Source: Polytrichum commune
Lineage: Eukaryota; Streptophyta; Polytrichopsida; Polytrichales; Polytrichaceae
Direction: 5' to 3'
DNA: 64,000 nt
Assembly (NCBI GenBank): GCA_950295325.1
Contig: OX485807.1
Span: forward strand, 41,076,440-41,140,439
The translations under genes and the position numbers were made by a program. Under the pieces are notes generated by a model that did not search any database, had not been told where the DNA came from, and saw only the letters and a list, made by a program, of their open reading frames with translations. Shown one piece after another: positions 22,204-33,419 of the stretch; the stretch's first letter is position 1; the number at the start of each line of letters is the position of its first letter.

Positions 22204-25009
22204 ACAACACAAAATATCATCACATATCATTATTGCACCATCATAAATCATGTGGTGTTTATTGGCATATTGTGCCTTTGAGGGGAGGGTTGATGGATGA
22301 AAATGTGGCTGTGTGTCTGGCTTGTTGTTGCAACGAATGTCGCAACGTGCGGACAGGTGTACGATAAAAACACAACGTAACGGCCGTGGTCGCGTTTGGC
22401 CCGTTCGCCTTCACCCAAACCGTCAGGCCCGTGCCCAAAGCCCGTAGACCTGCCCAATCGAGGTGCTTGCTGTGAGCTTCGCAAACCCTAAACCCCTTCT
22501 GCACAGGTGATCCACGACGTCTGTGCGCTCGAGTTTTGTCCCCGCCTTGTTATCGGTGTTCGCTTTGCTCAAGCATTCCTATTCTTGTGCCTAGACATAC
22601 AAGGGTTGGACCCACAAGGATTGGATGGCTGGCTTCCTGAGCTATGGGCGGGCTCTGTTGGGTGCAGTTGGACTGATAGCTTACCGCCCTAATAAAAAAG
22701 GGGGTAGGTAGAGGTGGTACTAAGGTGGACAGGAAAGCCACGAAAACCAACATTCCATCAAGCTTGGGAGGCGCATAACGTGCACATGGACCCTGGGATC
22801 GCGGAGGGGAAACTGCCCACAACAAATGCTCTCAGAATACAATTGAGGGACGCCAAAATGTGGCGCAGAGAAACCGAACTCTTGCAGCAGACGGGCCAGT
22901 CCAGAAGCAGATGTCCGTGCACGTTGTGCTTGTTTGGGAGGCCGCTACTCAGGACCACGCACGCGAAGCACCTTCGGGACTATGGAAGGCACCCCTTGCG
23001 ACGGCTGCAACCCCAAGTACAGTCTTACATTATCAGTCATTTCCAGATGAGTTCCAAACATGGACTGCTGAGTTGGAAGTATGCGAATGCCAATTTTTTT
23101 GAAAGTGGTGCAATCATGTTGGCAATTGGGATCGGGTGATAGCTGCATGCACCACATTCACAACTTTGTGCGACCTTTGTGGCAGGATCAGGAGCAGGAC
23201 AGCTCCGACGAGGAGTGGGAGACGGCAAATGCAAGGATGGACCCACTCGCACGGCTGCACTGGGGTGCTCGCATCGGCGATGGCGAAAGGGATGCTGCTC
23301 AGATGATCAGGGACGTCCTGCTCGCAGCAAATGTCGTCCACGAAGACGCGATGTCGGAGATGGGTGGGGCAGCATTGAACGAGGGCGATGGTGACAACCA
23401 CATATCAATGGCAGGCGAGGAATGGACTCCGATATCGTCAGAGGGACGCCATATACAGGACGGCGGCGAGCAGGGCGACATCAAAGGTGAGCCATTTGCC
23501 ATGTGGACTAGTCGGTGGACACTATGCTTGTTATGGGTTTCTTTTTCGAGGGCGTTGGGCAAGTTGAACCAAATTTTGTTTGAGTTTGAAGTGCACCTCC
23601 CTGATGTAGACCGGCACAGACATGTGGGGGGCCTGAACGATGTCCCCGGAGACGATGAAGTCTGCAGCCCAGTAGACCCAGAGACTGACAGCAACCTATC
23701 CAAATTCGAGGGCGACGACGCAGTGTCAATGGAGGAGGATGTAGACAGCACGTGGGACTACGGGAGCACGGGGAGCGGCAGCGAACCATCGCCACTTCAT
23801 GATGAGTCCACGACTCCTCTGTTCTGTGGTTCCCACCTCAGTAGACTAGACACCACTCTCTTGGTGATGTATGTTTGTCGTACGCACAAGGTATCAAATG
23901 CATGCATAAGCGAGTTGCTCCACATGTTCTCAAAGGTCATTTTGCCATCTCCAAACTCGTTGCCCTCGAGCGAGGGCATAGCCACAAACATATTGAGGAG
24001 ACTGGGGCTTAGGTATGATGCTATAGATGCTTGCAGAAATGGTTGTGTATTGTATAGGCATGAATATGAAGGAATGGAAACTTGTCCTTTTTGTCAAGCC
24101 AGTAGATATAAAAGGGTAGGGATGTCGAGAGTGCCGGTGAAGGTCCTCAGACATTTTCCCCTTGCTCCACGTCTTCGAAGAATGTTCTCCACCCCACAAT
24201 TGGCTTTGTTGATGACTTGGCATGGAGAAAATAGGTCGACTGATGGGTGGATGAGGGGTCCCTTCGATTCTCCACAATGGGAGCACATCAGACAACACCA
24301 CGCAGAGTTTGAGGCAGATAGCCGTAACATTCACCTGGGGATGTGCGCGGATGGCCTTAATCCACATTCCCAAAAAAGGTCTACGCACTCCTTGTGTCCT
24401 GTTATGTTGTTGAACTACAACATTCCCCCTTGGCTGACCATTAAGAATTTTTTTATAATACTTAGCCTCTTGATACTAGGCCCCGATGCGGTGACTGCCG
24501 ATCACATAGATGTTTTTTTGGGTCCATTGGTAGATGAGCTTAGAGAGTTGTGGGTGGAGGGCATAACATGCAACGACGCTGCACGTTGGCGGGGGGAGGT
24601 GAGATTCACACTCAAAGCAGTGTTGATGTGGTGTATCCATGATTTCCCTGCGTACGCCATGATGGCAGGCACGTCCAACAAGGGATACTGTGCGTGTCCA
24701 ATCTGCGGGCTTGGCACTCCATCAAGGTGCTCCGAACATCTATCAAAGGTGTTGTATGGGGGCAGTCACAGGCGGTGGTTGCCGCCCGAGCATCCATTCC
24801 GCCACGACGAGAACGACGAGAACGACGTGTTCACAAAACGGGAGCTGGAGGGCGCACCACCCCCAATGGACTCTGATGCACACATTCGGTGGGCCTTTCT
24901 ACGTGCCGAGTATGCACGATACGGGGGGCGCCTGGTAGCCGAGGGTGATCCCATGCTGTGCAGCGGTGTGAAAAGGGTGCCAACACTGTTTAGGCTCCCC
25001 TATTGGTAG

Positions 25010-25102
25010 GTACATTTGTGCCACACATGCAATATGGAACCTATGTTTGTGTGTGATCCCTTGGAAGGTATTGACTCCAGGCTGGTTGTATTATGATCAC
25101 AG
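25010..25102 (+). other. 93-bp intron of the Tnp2 gene
   Basis: Donor AG before GTACAT and acceptor TGATCACAG. Splicing keeps the frame only if the three bases just upstream (TAG) are read as a codon. The alternative donor four bases upstream would shift the frame. Confidence 0.75.
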
Positions 25103-26931
25103 GACATGCCCGTGAGGCACGTGCTGGATGTGATGCATATTGAGAAAAATATTGCAGAGTGCGTATTGAAGTTCCTGTTTGGGGAGAAGGACACTTTGGA
25201 ATCAAGGCGAGACTTGGAGCAAATGGGGGTTAGGCGCGACCTGTGGCTGAGACCACGCCCAAATAGACCAACATTTCATAAACCGCCAGCGCCGTATGTA
25301 TTCTCCGAGGCAGAGAAGAAGATTTTCTTGGATGAGGTGAGTGCAATCCGCACACCTACCGGATATGGAAGCTCTCTGGGGAAACATCTAAAGAAAACAA
25401 AATTTCTTGGTTTGAAATCGCACGATTACCACTGCCTAGTCCAGCAAATCATACCTGTTGTTTGCCGCACATTGTTGCAACCGCTGCAATGCACAACATT
25501 GATTCGATTGGGCAAGTGCTTCAACCGAATTTGTGCGAGGGTGATAGAGAAGGCAGACATTGCTCCACTTTGGCTGTATGTTGTGGAGACAATGTGTTAC
25601 TTGGAGGTGTGCTTCCCACCAGCGTTCTCTGACATAATGGAGCACACACTTGTGCACTTGGTCGACGAGATCGAGTTGTGTGGCCCTGTAGGAGGCAGGT
25701 GGATGTATCCTTGTGAAGGATACCTGGGCACATTGAAATCCTTTGTGAGAAACAAAACGCACCCTGAGGCGTCAATGGCCAATGGGTATGTTGCGGAAGA
25801 GGCAGTAGGCTTCTGCACGGAGTACCTGAATTTGCAGGCACACACGAAGCGACACATATGGGAATCAAACAAGGAAGAATCAATGAGGGCATCCGTGGTG
25901 GAGGGATGTGGTCGGGTGTGCAATCTGTCGGAGGCCGAGATGCTTCGAGCACACACATATGTTATCATGAACCACGGAGAAACAGTTGACATGAGACGGT
26001 AAGAAATTCCACAAAGCATGTGTGCATGGCCCTGGTTTGGTTGCCTTGTATAAGTGCAACATGCAGGAACCCTCACTGGTCGCAGTCACAGATCACGAAG
26101 AGACATGCTGGAACCGGGATGGCGTTTAAGAGGTAGAGGCAGTGGCTCGCTCCAGCACGCTACAATATTGGTAGTGCGTCAACGTGCTGGAGGATGGAAT
26201 GTACGAGCAGGAGGTAGAGGCAGCCTCCAACAACTGGCTCATCGTGATAGTACGATGTGTCTGTTGTATGACAGTAACCACGAATAGCTACTAGAATCGG
26301 TTTTGTGCATCGTGTTGTCATGGCTTTGTGCTGTAGTTGTTGGCGGATATGGATTTAGACGTGGGTGCCGGAGACGACCAGTGCGCAATGAAGTTTTAAC
26401 TTTGTGTGGCACATGCTGGTGGATAGGGAATACGAAGTAGAGGCAGGAGAGAACGCCTGCATAGCGCCCTTCTATATGTGGCTGCGGAGGAGGGTGGAAG
26501 TGCCTCACAACATTGGAGGTCCCGTTGGAGAGGAGTTGCTGGCGCTGTCATCCCCACCATGCAGGAGGGCGTGCTCATTCAAGAGCATGACTTCTTTTGG
26601 CTCGCACTACAGAGTGGACTTGGAAGAGGAAGGGGTATCGCATGTGACTTTCGACTCAGGGGTGGCCGAGCTTGACATTAACGACGTCCGTGGAGGCAAC
26701 CCAATGAACGGTACTGCTGTAGATTTGGTGAGAGTCGGCATACTGAAGGACATCCTGGTGTTGAGGTATGGGCACCTCAACATTGTGCTAATGGTTGTGT
26801 CGTGGGTGGCAAAAGACACACCACAACGTCAAAGGTTGGAACGGGATGCCCACGGGTTTTGGCTTGCAAACATGGTTGCACGGCCGCGCGACACATCATC
26901 ACCATATATCCTCCCTGCTTTGGCATCGCAG

Positions 26932-27031
26932 GTTTGTTAGCCAAACTTGCTCCACAGTGATGTGTGTGTTGACTGGAGAGGCGACTGCACATGCATGAAC
27001 ATTGAAAACCCTTAAAATTTTGTGATGGCAG
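26932..27031 (+). other. 100-bp intron of the Tnp2 gene
   Basis: Donor CAG before GTTTGT, acceptor TGATGGCAG. Removal joins ...PALASQ to VFFVDNK in frame, reconstructing the conserved end of the DUF4216-like region. Confidence 0.85.
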
Positions 27032-27187
27032 GTTTTTTTTGTTGACAACAAGGCAAAGCCGGGATGGCTTGTAGTGCTAAAAAAAGAGGCTCGTGGCCGG
27101 CGAGTCACACCCACAGAGTGGGACTTGGAGCTTGGGCAAGAGGAGTCTGTGGGCAACCGGTGGGCATTGTCGGAGACACAGCAGTAG

Positions 27188-28489
27188 CCCCGGGGAGGAC
27201 GACATTGTAGGAGCAACATTATCCCGAGTGCAACCCCTGCATTACAGTGTTTGTTTGTTTGTAAGTCCTTGGAACCCCACGTGAAATTTGAAATCGGTGG
27301 ACGCAGACCATACATTTCAGAGTATGGCATGCAGATCCATTCAGTCCACACAGCAGGAGCATGAGGATGTCGTTGCAGCACTAGTGTGCTTGCATAATCC
27401 ATGCAGTATGAAGCGCGACATGTATAACGCATGTTGGCTCCCTATACTGCATACAGGACAGCCCCCGTAGTTGCACACATCTTACTAGGATATTGGCTGT
27501 GTACTTGAATATTTAATGCAGTTTGGTGACCTGCTGCTTTGCAGATAGCTTGCAGGATGGCGCCGATGCGGTGGACGCATGCCTGCATGCTGGCACAACC
27601 CACCACTGCTTTGAGCACCAAGAATTTCTTGTACACACCTTGTTTGTTGGTAATTCATTGTGTACCGCAATTTTCAAGTTGGTCGCGCCACGGTTTGCAG
27701 TTGTGTTGAAGGCGCAGAATGCCGGTGCAATTCTTACTAATAGGGCCTACGTACCGGAGGTGCAATCACAACACCGTCGAAGACGACGTGCAATATTAAA
27801 CTGGCCTGCAAGTGTGTGGGGGTGGGGGGTTTTGGTTTTCACAGGGGTTGCATCTGCATACCGATCTGAGATTGCCAACTGTCAGGATGCAGGTACTGGT
27901 CGTCGACGACACATTCAAGCTCGGATGTTTATGGTGTGTCTATGAGCCCAAAATGAGTGCTCATATTGGTTTTATGTTTAGAATTTAATTAGAATTGCAT
28001 TTGGAGTGTTATTGAAACAATCAAAAGTATAAAAAGAGTGAGGTTTGGTGTGGATTTATGTTTAGGCCTTAAGCCTATTTGTGTGGTTAATTAGAAGCTT
28101 AGTGATATTAGGGAGTGTGGTGATTAATTGAGTAGTGGTTGACGAAGCAAGAGGAAGGTCCTTTGGTTTAAATGGTTGAATTAGAACATGCTCTTGTTGG
28201 TTTAAGGGGTGAAGGTTTAGTGGATAGGATAAGGTCCTACTAAGTAGGAGAAGGTTGAAGCCTTGAAGGGCTTGTGGTCTTGGGTGTCCTCCCCTCCTCC
28301 TCCTTTTCTCTCTTCATTCTCTCCTTCTCCTCTCCCTCTCTCCCCCTTCCCTCTAGGATTGGGAGCTCTTAGAAGTAGAAGGATAGTGGAATTAGGTGAT
28401 GAATTCGTAGAGGAGTTAGTGGAATTATTAGGATTAGGTAATGGGATTAGTTACGGAACTTATGGTGTCAAGAGGTTGAGTTTAGGATT
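27188..28489. other. downstream part of the CACTA element
   Basis: No recognisable gene. A 140-codon open stretch (27523-27945) has no motif and an atypical Trp-rich patch, so I leave it uncalled. CT-rich sequence around 28285-28350 precedes the repeat array. Confidence 0.4.
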
Positions 28490-28811
28490 AGGGGAGCTAC
28501 TGGTTGTATACTTAGTGAAGCTGCTGGTCGCAGTTGGAGGCTATTGAATTCTATGCAGTGGGAGCTATTGGTCTTTATACTTAGTGAAGCTGGTTGCAGT
28601 CGAAGCTGCTGGTCTGCAGTGGGAGCTACTCGCCTTTATACTTAGTGAAGCTGGTTGCAGTCGAAGCTGCTGGGCTGCAGTGGGAGCTACTGGTTGTATA
28701 CTTAGTGAAGCTGCTGGGCTGCAGTGGGAGCTACTGGGTGTATACTTAGTGAAGCTGCTGGTTGCAGCTGGGGGCTACTGAATTCTATACGGTGGGAGCT
28801 ACTGGTTTTAT
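28490..28811 (+). repeat. CACTA internal repeat array, left block
   Basis: Five units of about 45-70 bases sharing TATACTTAGTGAAGCTG and GCAGTGGGAGCTACTGG. The block is interrupted at GGTTTTAT by the poly-G element and continues at 30130, so it was once a single array of about 11 units. It lies about 1-3 kb from the right terminus and may be subterminal, possibly a transposase-binding region. Confidence 0.85.
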
Positions 28812-30129
28812 CTCGGGGGGGGGGGGGGGGCACTGGCGAAAAACGTAGGAACTACGTGCGATAAAATATAGGGTCTTGTATAAAAATTTGGCGTAAAATT
28901 TGTAAATTATTAGATGTAGTATAGGGTGCTTTGGGATTGTGAAACATGATTATATGTAATATAGCATTTGACAAAACATGATTAAATTACCTAAGTGGTA
29001 CATATAAAATAGCATGGAGAAAAAACGATAGTTTCAAAAATTAAATACTTTACCACCAAAATATGGCATGTTCTATATAGGAAGGGTTCAAAAGATAAGG
29101 GTGAAGGTTGGTACTAAGTGGGGCAATTGTTGGCAACCCATTGACTTGATGAAACGTGCAGTCCAGAACAGAAATAGAGAAACGCTCTTCCCAACTGCTA
29201 TGGCTTACCTCCATTGGTTCAAAAAACAGCCGGGTCTCAACAAATATAAGTACGTCGAGAGTGACTGTGTGTGGCTTGATGTGGATGCTATTATCTCAAC
29301 TGTGTCTCTACTGTATGAATCAACAGCAAAATCTACATATTAGATGAGGTAGATGCAAACTCATTGAGTGAGTTCATTTCAAATAAAAAATAAAACCTGC
29401 TAAATTTGTATTATCTTACACATGTGGAGATATAATTTGGAAAAAGGGCTCAATGATCATTAGTATACCTTGAAATCTGTAGTAGTCATTTCAGTTCGAG
29501 TACCCTCATATCTCCCACATGTGTAAATGGTAGCCTAGCTAGTTTAGGTGGATTTTGCTTGCATGACATGGGATTTTCCTCCAATGTGTAGGATTGGAAG
29601 ATCAAGGCATCAATTGTAGGGATTTTGCAAACCTTGTAAATGTGACTTTGAGACACATGTGGCTGGCCTGTTCCCTAAGACCTCAAGGTTTCTAACTGTG
29701 TTATCCAACACAACTTTTATTCGTTGGCTCGTGTTGCTTAATGACATGTAATTGCAATCTTTTGTTGTTATTGTTTAGTGTTTTGCTTTGCCCGGACTTC
29801 AGTGTGATCCTGAACCCTAAACCCTAGTAAATGTTTGTTTCTCTTACTATGTACATGTGCTTCTAACGAGAATTCTACTGTATCATACACTTTAAGGAAT
29901 GGGGGCAATCAGAGGAAAAAGAATACATATAAGCAATATAGGGTACCATAAAATCAACCATCCAAGAATTTATAATTACCAATAGGGTGTAAATAATCAC
30001 AACAATTTACCATTATTTCAAAAATTAGCATCCCTTATAATCCTTTCTCATAGGTAAATAACCCCCATTTTAATAGGTCATTATCGCAGGTGTATGCAAA
30101 ATATACAAGGGAGTGCCCCCCCCCCCGAG
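28812..30129 (+). mobile_element. poly-G-ended DNA transposon, copy 1, nested in the CACTA array
   Basis: Ends are CTC followed by 16 G then CACT on the left, and AGTG followed by 11 C then GAG on the right. Both sides carry the identical 8-mer GGTTTTAT (28804-28811, 30130-30137). The flanking array reads through cleanly if the element and one 8-mer are removed. It is the longest of three copies and the only one with a coding-like segment (29068-29343). An 8-bp duplication is compatible with hAT, P or KDZ-type transposons, but the G-tract termini fit none that I recognise. Confidence 0.88.
29068..29343 (+). CDS. 91-residue open frame in the poly-G element, unknown protein
   Basis: The ATG at 29068 opens a stop-free frame to TAG at 29341-29343. 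The composition is protein-like and rich in charged and aromatic residues: GRVQKIRVKVGTKWGNCW, PIDLMKR, AYLHWFKKQPG and VWLDVDAIISTVSLLY. It looks like one exon of a larger protein rather than chance sequence, since the surrounding DNA is AT-rich and stop-dense. I do not recognise the family. It could be a fragment of the element's own transposition protein or a captured host exon. The shorter copies (788 and 629 bases) lack it. Confidence 0.45.
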   Translation: MFYIGRVQKIRVKVGTKWGNCWQPIDLMKRAVQNRNRETLFPTAMAYLHWFKKQPGLNKYKYVESDCVWLDVDAIISTVSLLYESTAKSTY

Positions 30130-30437
30130 GGTTTTATACTTAGTGAAGTTGTTGGGCTGCAGTGGGAGATACTGGCCTTTATACTTAGTGAAGCTGGTTG
30201 CAGTCAAAGCTGCTGGGCTGCAGTGGGAGCTACTGGGTGTATACTTAGTGAAGCTGCTGGTTTTAGCTGGGGGCTACTGAATTCTATACGGTGGGAGCTA
30301 CTGGTTGTATACTTAGTGAAGCTGTTGGGCTGCAGTGGGAGCGACTGGTTTTATACTTAGTGAAGCTGCTGGTCGCAGCTGGGGGCTACTGAATTCTATA
30401 CGGTGGGAGCTATTGGTTTTATACTTAGTGAAGTCGC
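30130..30437 (+). repeat. CACTA internal repeat array, right block
   Basis: Six units with the same core TATACTTAGTGAAGCTG and GCAGTGGGAGCTACTGG as the left block. The first starts with the duplicated GGTTTTAT of the inserted element. Confidence 0.85.
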
Positions 30438-31493
30438 TGGGTTTACATTTAGATATACGGGGTTGGTCACTTAGTAAAGGGGTAGGGAGATGGGACTACT
30501 AGTGAAGAGTATTTTTTAATACTTGTACTCGTATCATGGAATAAATTGATGTGTAAAAGTTGATGGGGAGTGAAATGGATTTTTTATGAATTTGGTAAGA
30601 GGTAGGATGTAAGCATGAATGTGATACCCATACCCTCACCCAGACTAGGACGCTTAAGGGTGGGTGGTTTGGCCTCATAGTGTCGAGGGGATGTGCTTTG
30701 GAAAACCACATCCCATGCAGCGCTTTGCAGCGAGATGGCGCGCTGTAGCAACAACAAGGCGGTGCAACAAGAGCGTAGAGGAGGCTCCCGACAAGAGAAA
30801 CTGCGAACTCATCCATATGTGACCCCCAGTAGCATAGGGTAGGGTAGGAGGGGTGGACGGCATGTAGTTCGGAAGAAACCACCGTGCACACATGCCTGGA
30901 GCTTGTAAACAATATCATTTTATATATAAATCATCCAGAAATTGGACTTTGCATAAGTTGCAGTGCACCCAACATCGCATACATACGTTGTTGTATCAGT
31001 GCATTCAATCAATTCCGTGGAAGTCCGCAATGTTGTTTCCACCCTAATTAAACCACCCAATATGTTGTGCAAGCTGAAATACGCCTATATATACAACGGG
31101 GGCATGATAGATTTCAATACAATAGGAGTAGTGGTTTGGGAATACAGAACATTTCTTATATACGCAAAAAGACCTCCCTCGGCTATGTATTCAAACACAC
31201 ACGTAATCAGCTTTTAATGCACCCACTTATTATTGAATGACCTGGCCTCGAACACCGTGCCATAATTTAATATCGTGCCGCTTCCGCTTTATATATATAT
31301 AGCATATATATATATATATATATATACGCATGTTGCACGTCTATGGGGGGTGGACAACACTTTGACAGCTTGGAACATAGAATGTGGCCATTTTTATACT
31401 GGACCGGTTTCCACCCAATTCATGCTAGGAAAATGCGCCCCTGTCCAAATATCCAACAGGCGCCCTGTTAGTGTCAGGCCCCTCTGTCGCTGG
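30438..31493. other. right subterminal region of the CACTA element
   Basis: No supportable gene. Includes a TA run at about 31290-31326. A minus-strand open stretch (30499-30918) shows no motif. Confidence 0.4.
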
Positions 31494-31514
31494 GGACCCC
31501 CATTCCTAGTAGTG
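31494..31514 (-). repeat. right terminal inverted repeat of the CACTA element
   Basis: Exact inverse of the left terminus, ending CCTAGTAGTG and followed by the TTC duplication (31515-31517). Confidence 0.93.
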
Positions 31515-32930
31515 TTCATATGTTCATATGATCTAGCAAATTTGGTCCAATTGACTTCAAATTTGCAAAACAAGAATAAATGGTGATCTAGTTCACATCT
31601 ATATGGTTGGAGTTTTAAGAAACATATTCCATTTTACTACATAACAAAAAAAAACTCAGCATTGGTGGTGGAAATGCCCAAAAATGGAATGTGAAGGCTT
31701 GAACATGTAAGGTTTAACACTTATCAACATAACGCAAGTAAAATAATATTGTAACATTCAATGAAGTTTCAAAATACAATTGAGGAGTTTCAATCCTTCA
31801 TTTCCATACCTCTAGGATGAAGAAGGCATCTATGGACGTATGTTGGAATTGATTCACATGGAGGACTTTGTCGATACATCGAGATCTCAATCTTATGAGC
31901 CAAACTAATCTCTAGTGCTTCTAGATTCACTCCCAAAATAGTTGTTATACTGACTCTCTACCACAAGGACACAAAGTCTATTACAAAAATTAAAACAACA
32001 CCCTCAAAAGTCCATAGACAAAATTTGCAGTTGCCCCAAGAGACTTTGGAAGGCAAAATTTGGACAAGCTTACCTCACTCGTTAGATGTTGGTTTTCAAC
32101 AAGACTACTACATTTGAAATCGTCTTTTCAATAGCTTTCTAATGGAATGAAATTGACGTAACAAATTTGAAAGTCATAAGCAATATTCTCAAGAATTTGT
32201 GCAGTGGTACACTAGTTCAAGCAACAAGGGCAAACTGAATTGACGGGACTTGAGAGGGACTTGAAATCAATATCTTGGACTTCATCATTCCTAATTGAGA
32301 TTTTTATTTAATGTTGTATTTGATATGTTATATAGTAGGGTATTATATATATTATAATAAAACGTCAACTTATATAGAGGGCAAACATACAAAGAGGGGA
32401 GTAGACAATAAGGTAACACTTAACACTTAACATCTTTGTAGTCTCCCATGTAGGGAGTAGAAAAATGTCAGCACACATGAAATGTTAGCACTTATAGAGG
32501 CAACAAATATAGAGGGCATATTGTATATGGTTATTTAAAGTGTCATGATTGCCCCTAACTCATGAAGCTTGGGATTCATGACATCTATGTCAACTCATCC
32601 ATCATGGATGAAGAACGTCCAGTGAAAAAAATCCTCTACAAGATTGAGGACCGATTTATTCCACTTCGACACCACCAAACTAATTCAGGATCATTGACTT
32701 TATTTTCTATGGCAACTTGTCCATAACAACCATTTACATGTTACAATACAATTCATTGCGTTTTCACCTCCGCAATGGATGAGTCTACACATATAGACGC
32801 CACAAAGTCCCTAGCCAAGTCATGAATTCTCTACACATATATTTGTTTAAGCTTGCACTAACCTACACCATATCACTTCATATTCATCTTCTCTTTCCTC
32901 CTATATATATATATACACACATATGCTATC

Positions 32931-33092
32931 TTAACTTGGAGGTGCATTGACCATGGGTGGAAAAAACTCTATAATATCTCACCTTGCTCGTCTTATTAGG
33001 TCATTCACACACACACATGCATTCTTAATTTGGAGGTGCGTTGACCGTGGGTGGAAAAAAACTCTATAATATCTCACCTTGCTTGTCTTAGG
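32931..33092 (+). repeat. 94-bp tandem duplication
   Basis: Two copies sharing TTGGAGGTGC, TTGACC and ACTCTATAATATCTCACC, separated by a CA-rich segment. Confidence 0.85.
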
Positions 33093-33419
33093 TCAATTTG
33101 TCAACGCGATTTTTTCCTTTGTCCCCCTAAAAGCCGCAAATATTTTCCACATGCGTCCAATCCGTCTGCATGCTATATATATAAGCTAATGCCTGAACTT
33201 TGTTGAGCTGTTGGATTTCGTGCCAAGTGGAAAGGCGGACGTTAAACCTGCCCCTATCCTATGAGCTTTTAGGGGAGGTGGAGAGGGGCGGGGGCAAGGT
33301 CCCTAAAAAAATTGAGATTTTTTGGATCCGACCAAGAATTGTTGCCCGCCCCGCCCGACTTTGAAAAACACATTGTCCTTGCATTTTTGGAGGTTCCTTG
33401 CATATTTAGTGAACTTCAT

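Larger units (their letters stand above)
19266..22785. other. repeat-bearing stretch of the CACTA element upstream of Tnp2
   Basis: No supportable gene. Contains a 46-bp duplication (19728-19820), a 60-bp tandem array (20340-20590), a tRNA-like B-box word GGTTCGATTCC (about 20690), a TA run (21009-21032), a copy of repeat family D (about 21345-21600) and an (AAATA)n run (22180-22203). The family D copy and the A-rich run suggest that part of this stretch is a further insertion whose edges I cannot define. A telomere-box motif AACCCTAAACCCC lies near 22488, a common plant promoter element, about 300 bases before the Tnp2 start. Confidence 0.45.
22786..27187 (+). pseudogene. Tnp2-type CACTA transposase (transposase_21), premature TAG at an exon end
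   Basis: DDE transposase that cuts the CACTA ends. The first ATG (22786) leads to TTNALRIQLRDAKMWRRE and CPCTLC...HAKHLRDYGRH, a divergent transposase-associated finger. The long exon ending at 25009 has MCADGLNPHSQ (first catalytic Asp block), HIDVFLGPLVDELRELW, and WCIHDFPAYAMMAGTSNKGYCACPICG, all hallmarks of Tnp2. It ends LPYW-TAG exactly before GTACAT; the intron is 25010-25102 and the frame resumes at DMPVRHVLDVMHIEKNI. Family members have Lys at the TAG, so AAG to TAG is likely. The next exon carries the DUF4218-like GPVGGRWMYPCEGYLGTLKSF. A later one has the DUF4216-like segment, with MNGTAVDLVRVGILKDI and ERDAHGFWLANMV. A clean intron (26932-27031) joins ASQ to VFFVDNKAKPGWLVV. Exon limits at the 5' end (23000-23200) and at 26000-26400 are uncertain. 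Confidence 0.85.
11188..31514 (+). mobile_element. 20.3-kb CACTA (En/Spm) transposon with nested insertions
   Basis: Starts CACTACTAGGAATGGGGG and ends with the exact inverse. The inverted repeats are identical over 21 bases (11188-11208 and 31494-31514). It is flanked on both sides by TTC, the 3-bp duplication typical of CACTA elements. Inside are a TnpA-like gene on the minus strand, a Tnp2-type (transposase_21) gene on the plus strand, and an array of about 45-70 bp repeats near the right end. A complete hAT element and a poly-G element are nested inside, together about 3.8 kb. Terminal perfection with broken genes suggests fairly recent movement in trans, which is inference. Confidence 0.93.

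Noticed and set aside
27523-27945. 140-codon open stretch downstream of Tnp2
   Set aside because: No motif, no ATG start, and no splice signal linking it to the transposase; GC-richer DNA makes long open frames likelier by chance.
31290-31326. TATA-box or promoter call at AT dinucleotide runs
   Set aside because: Runs at 21009, 31290, 33440, 37960 and 51946 are simple repeats with no gene downstream.
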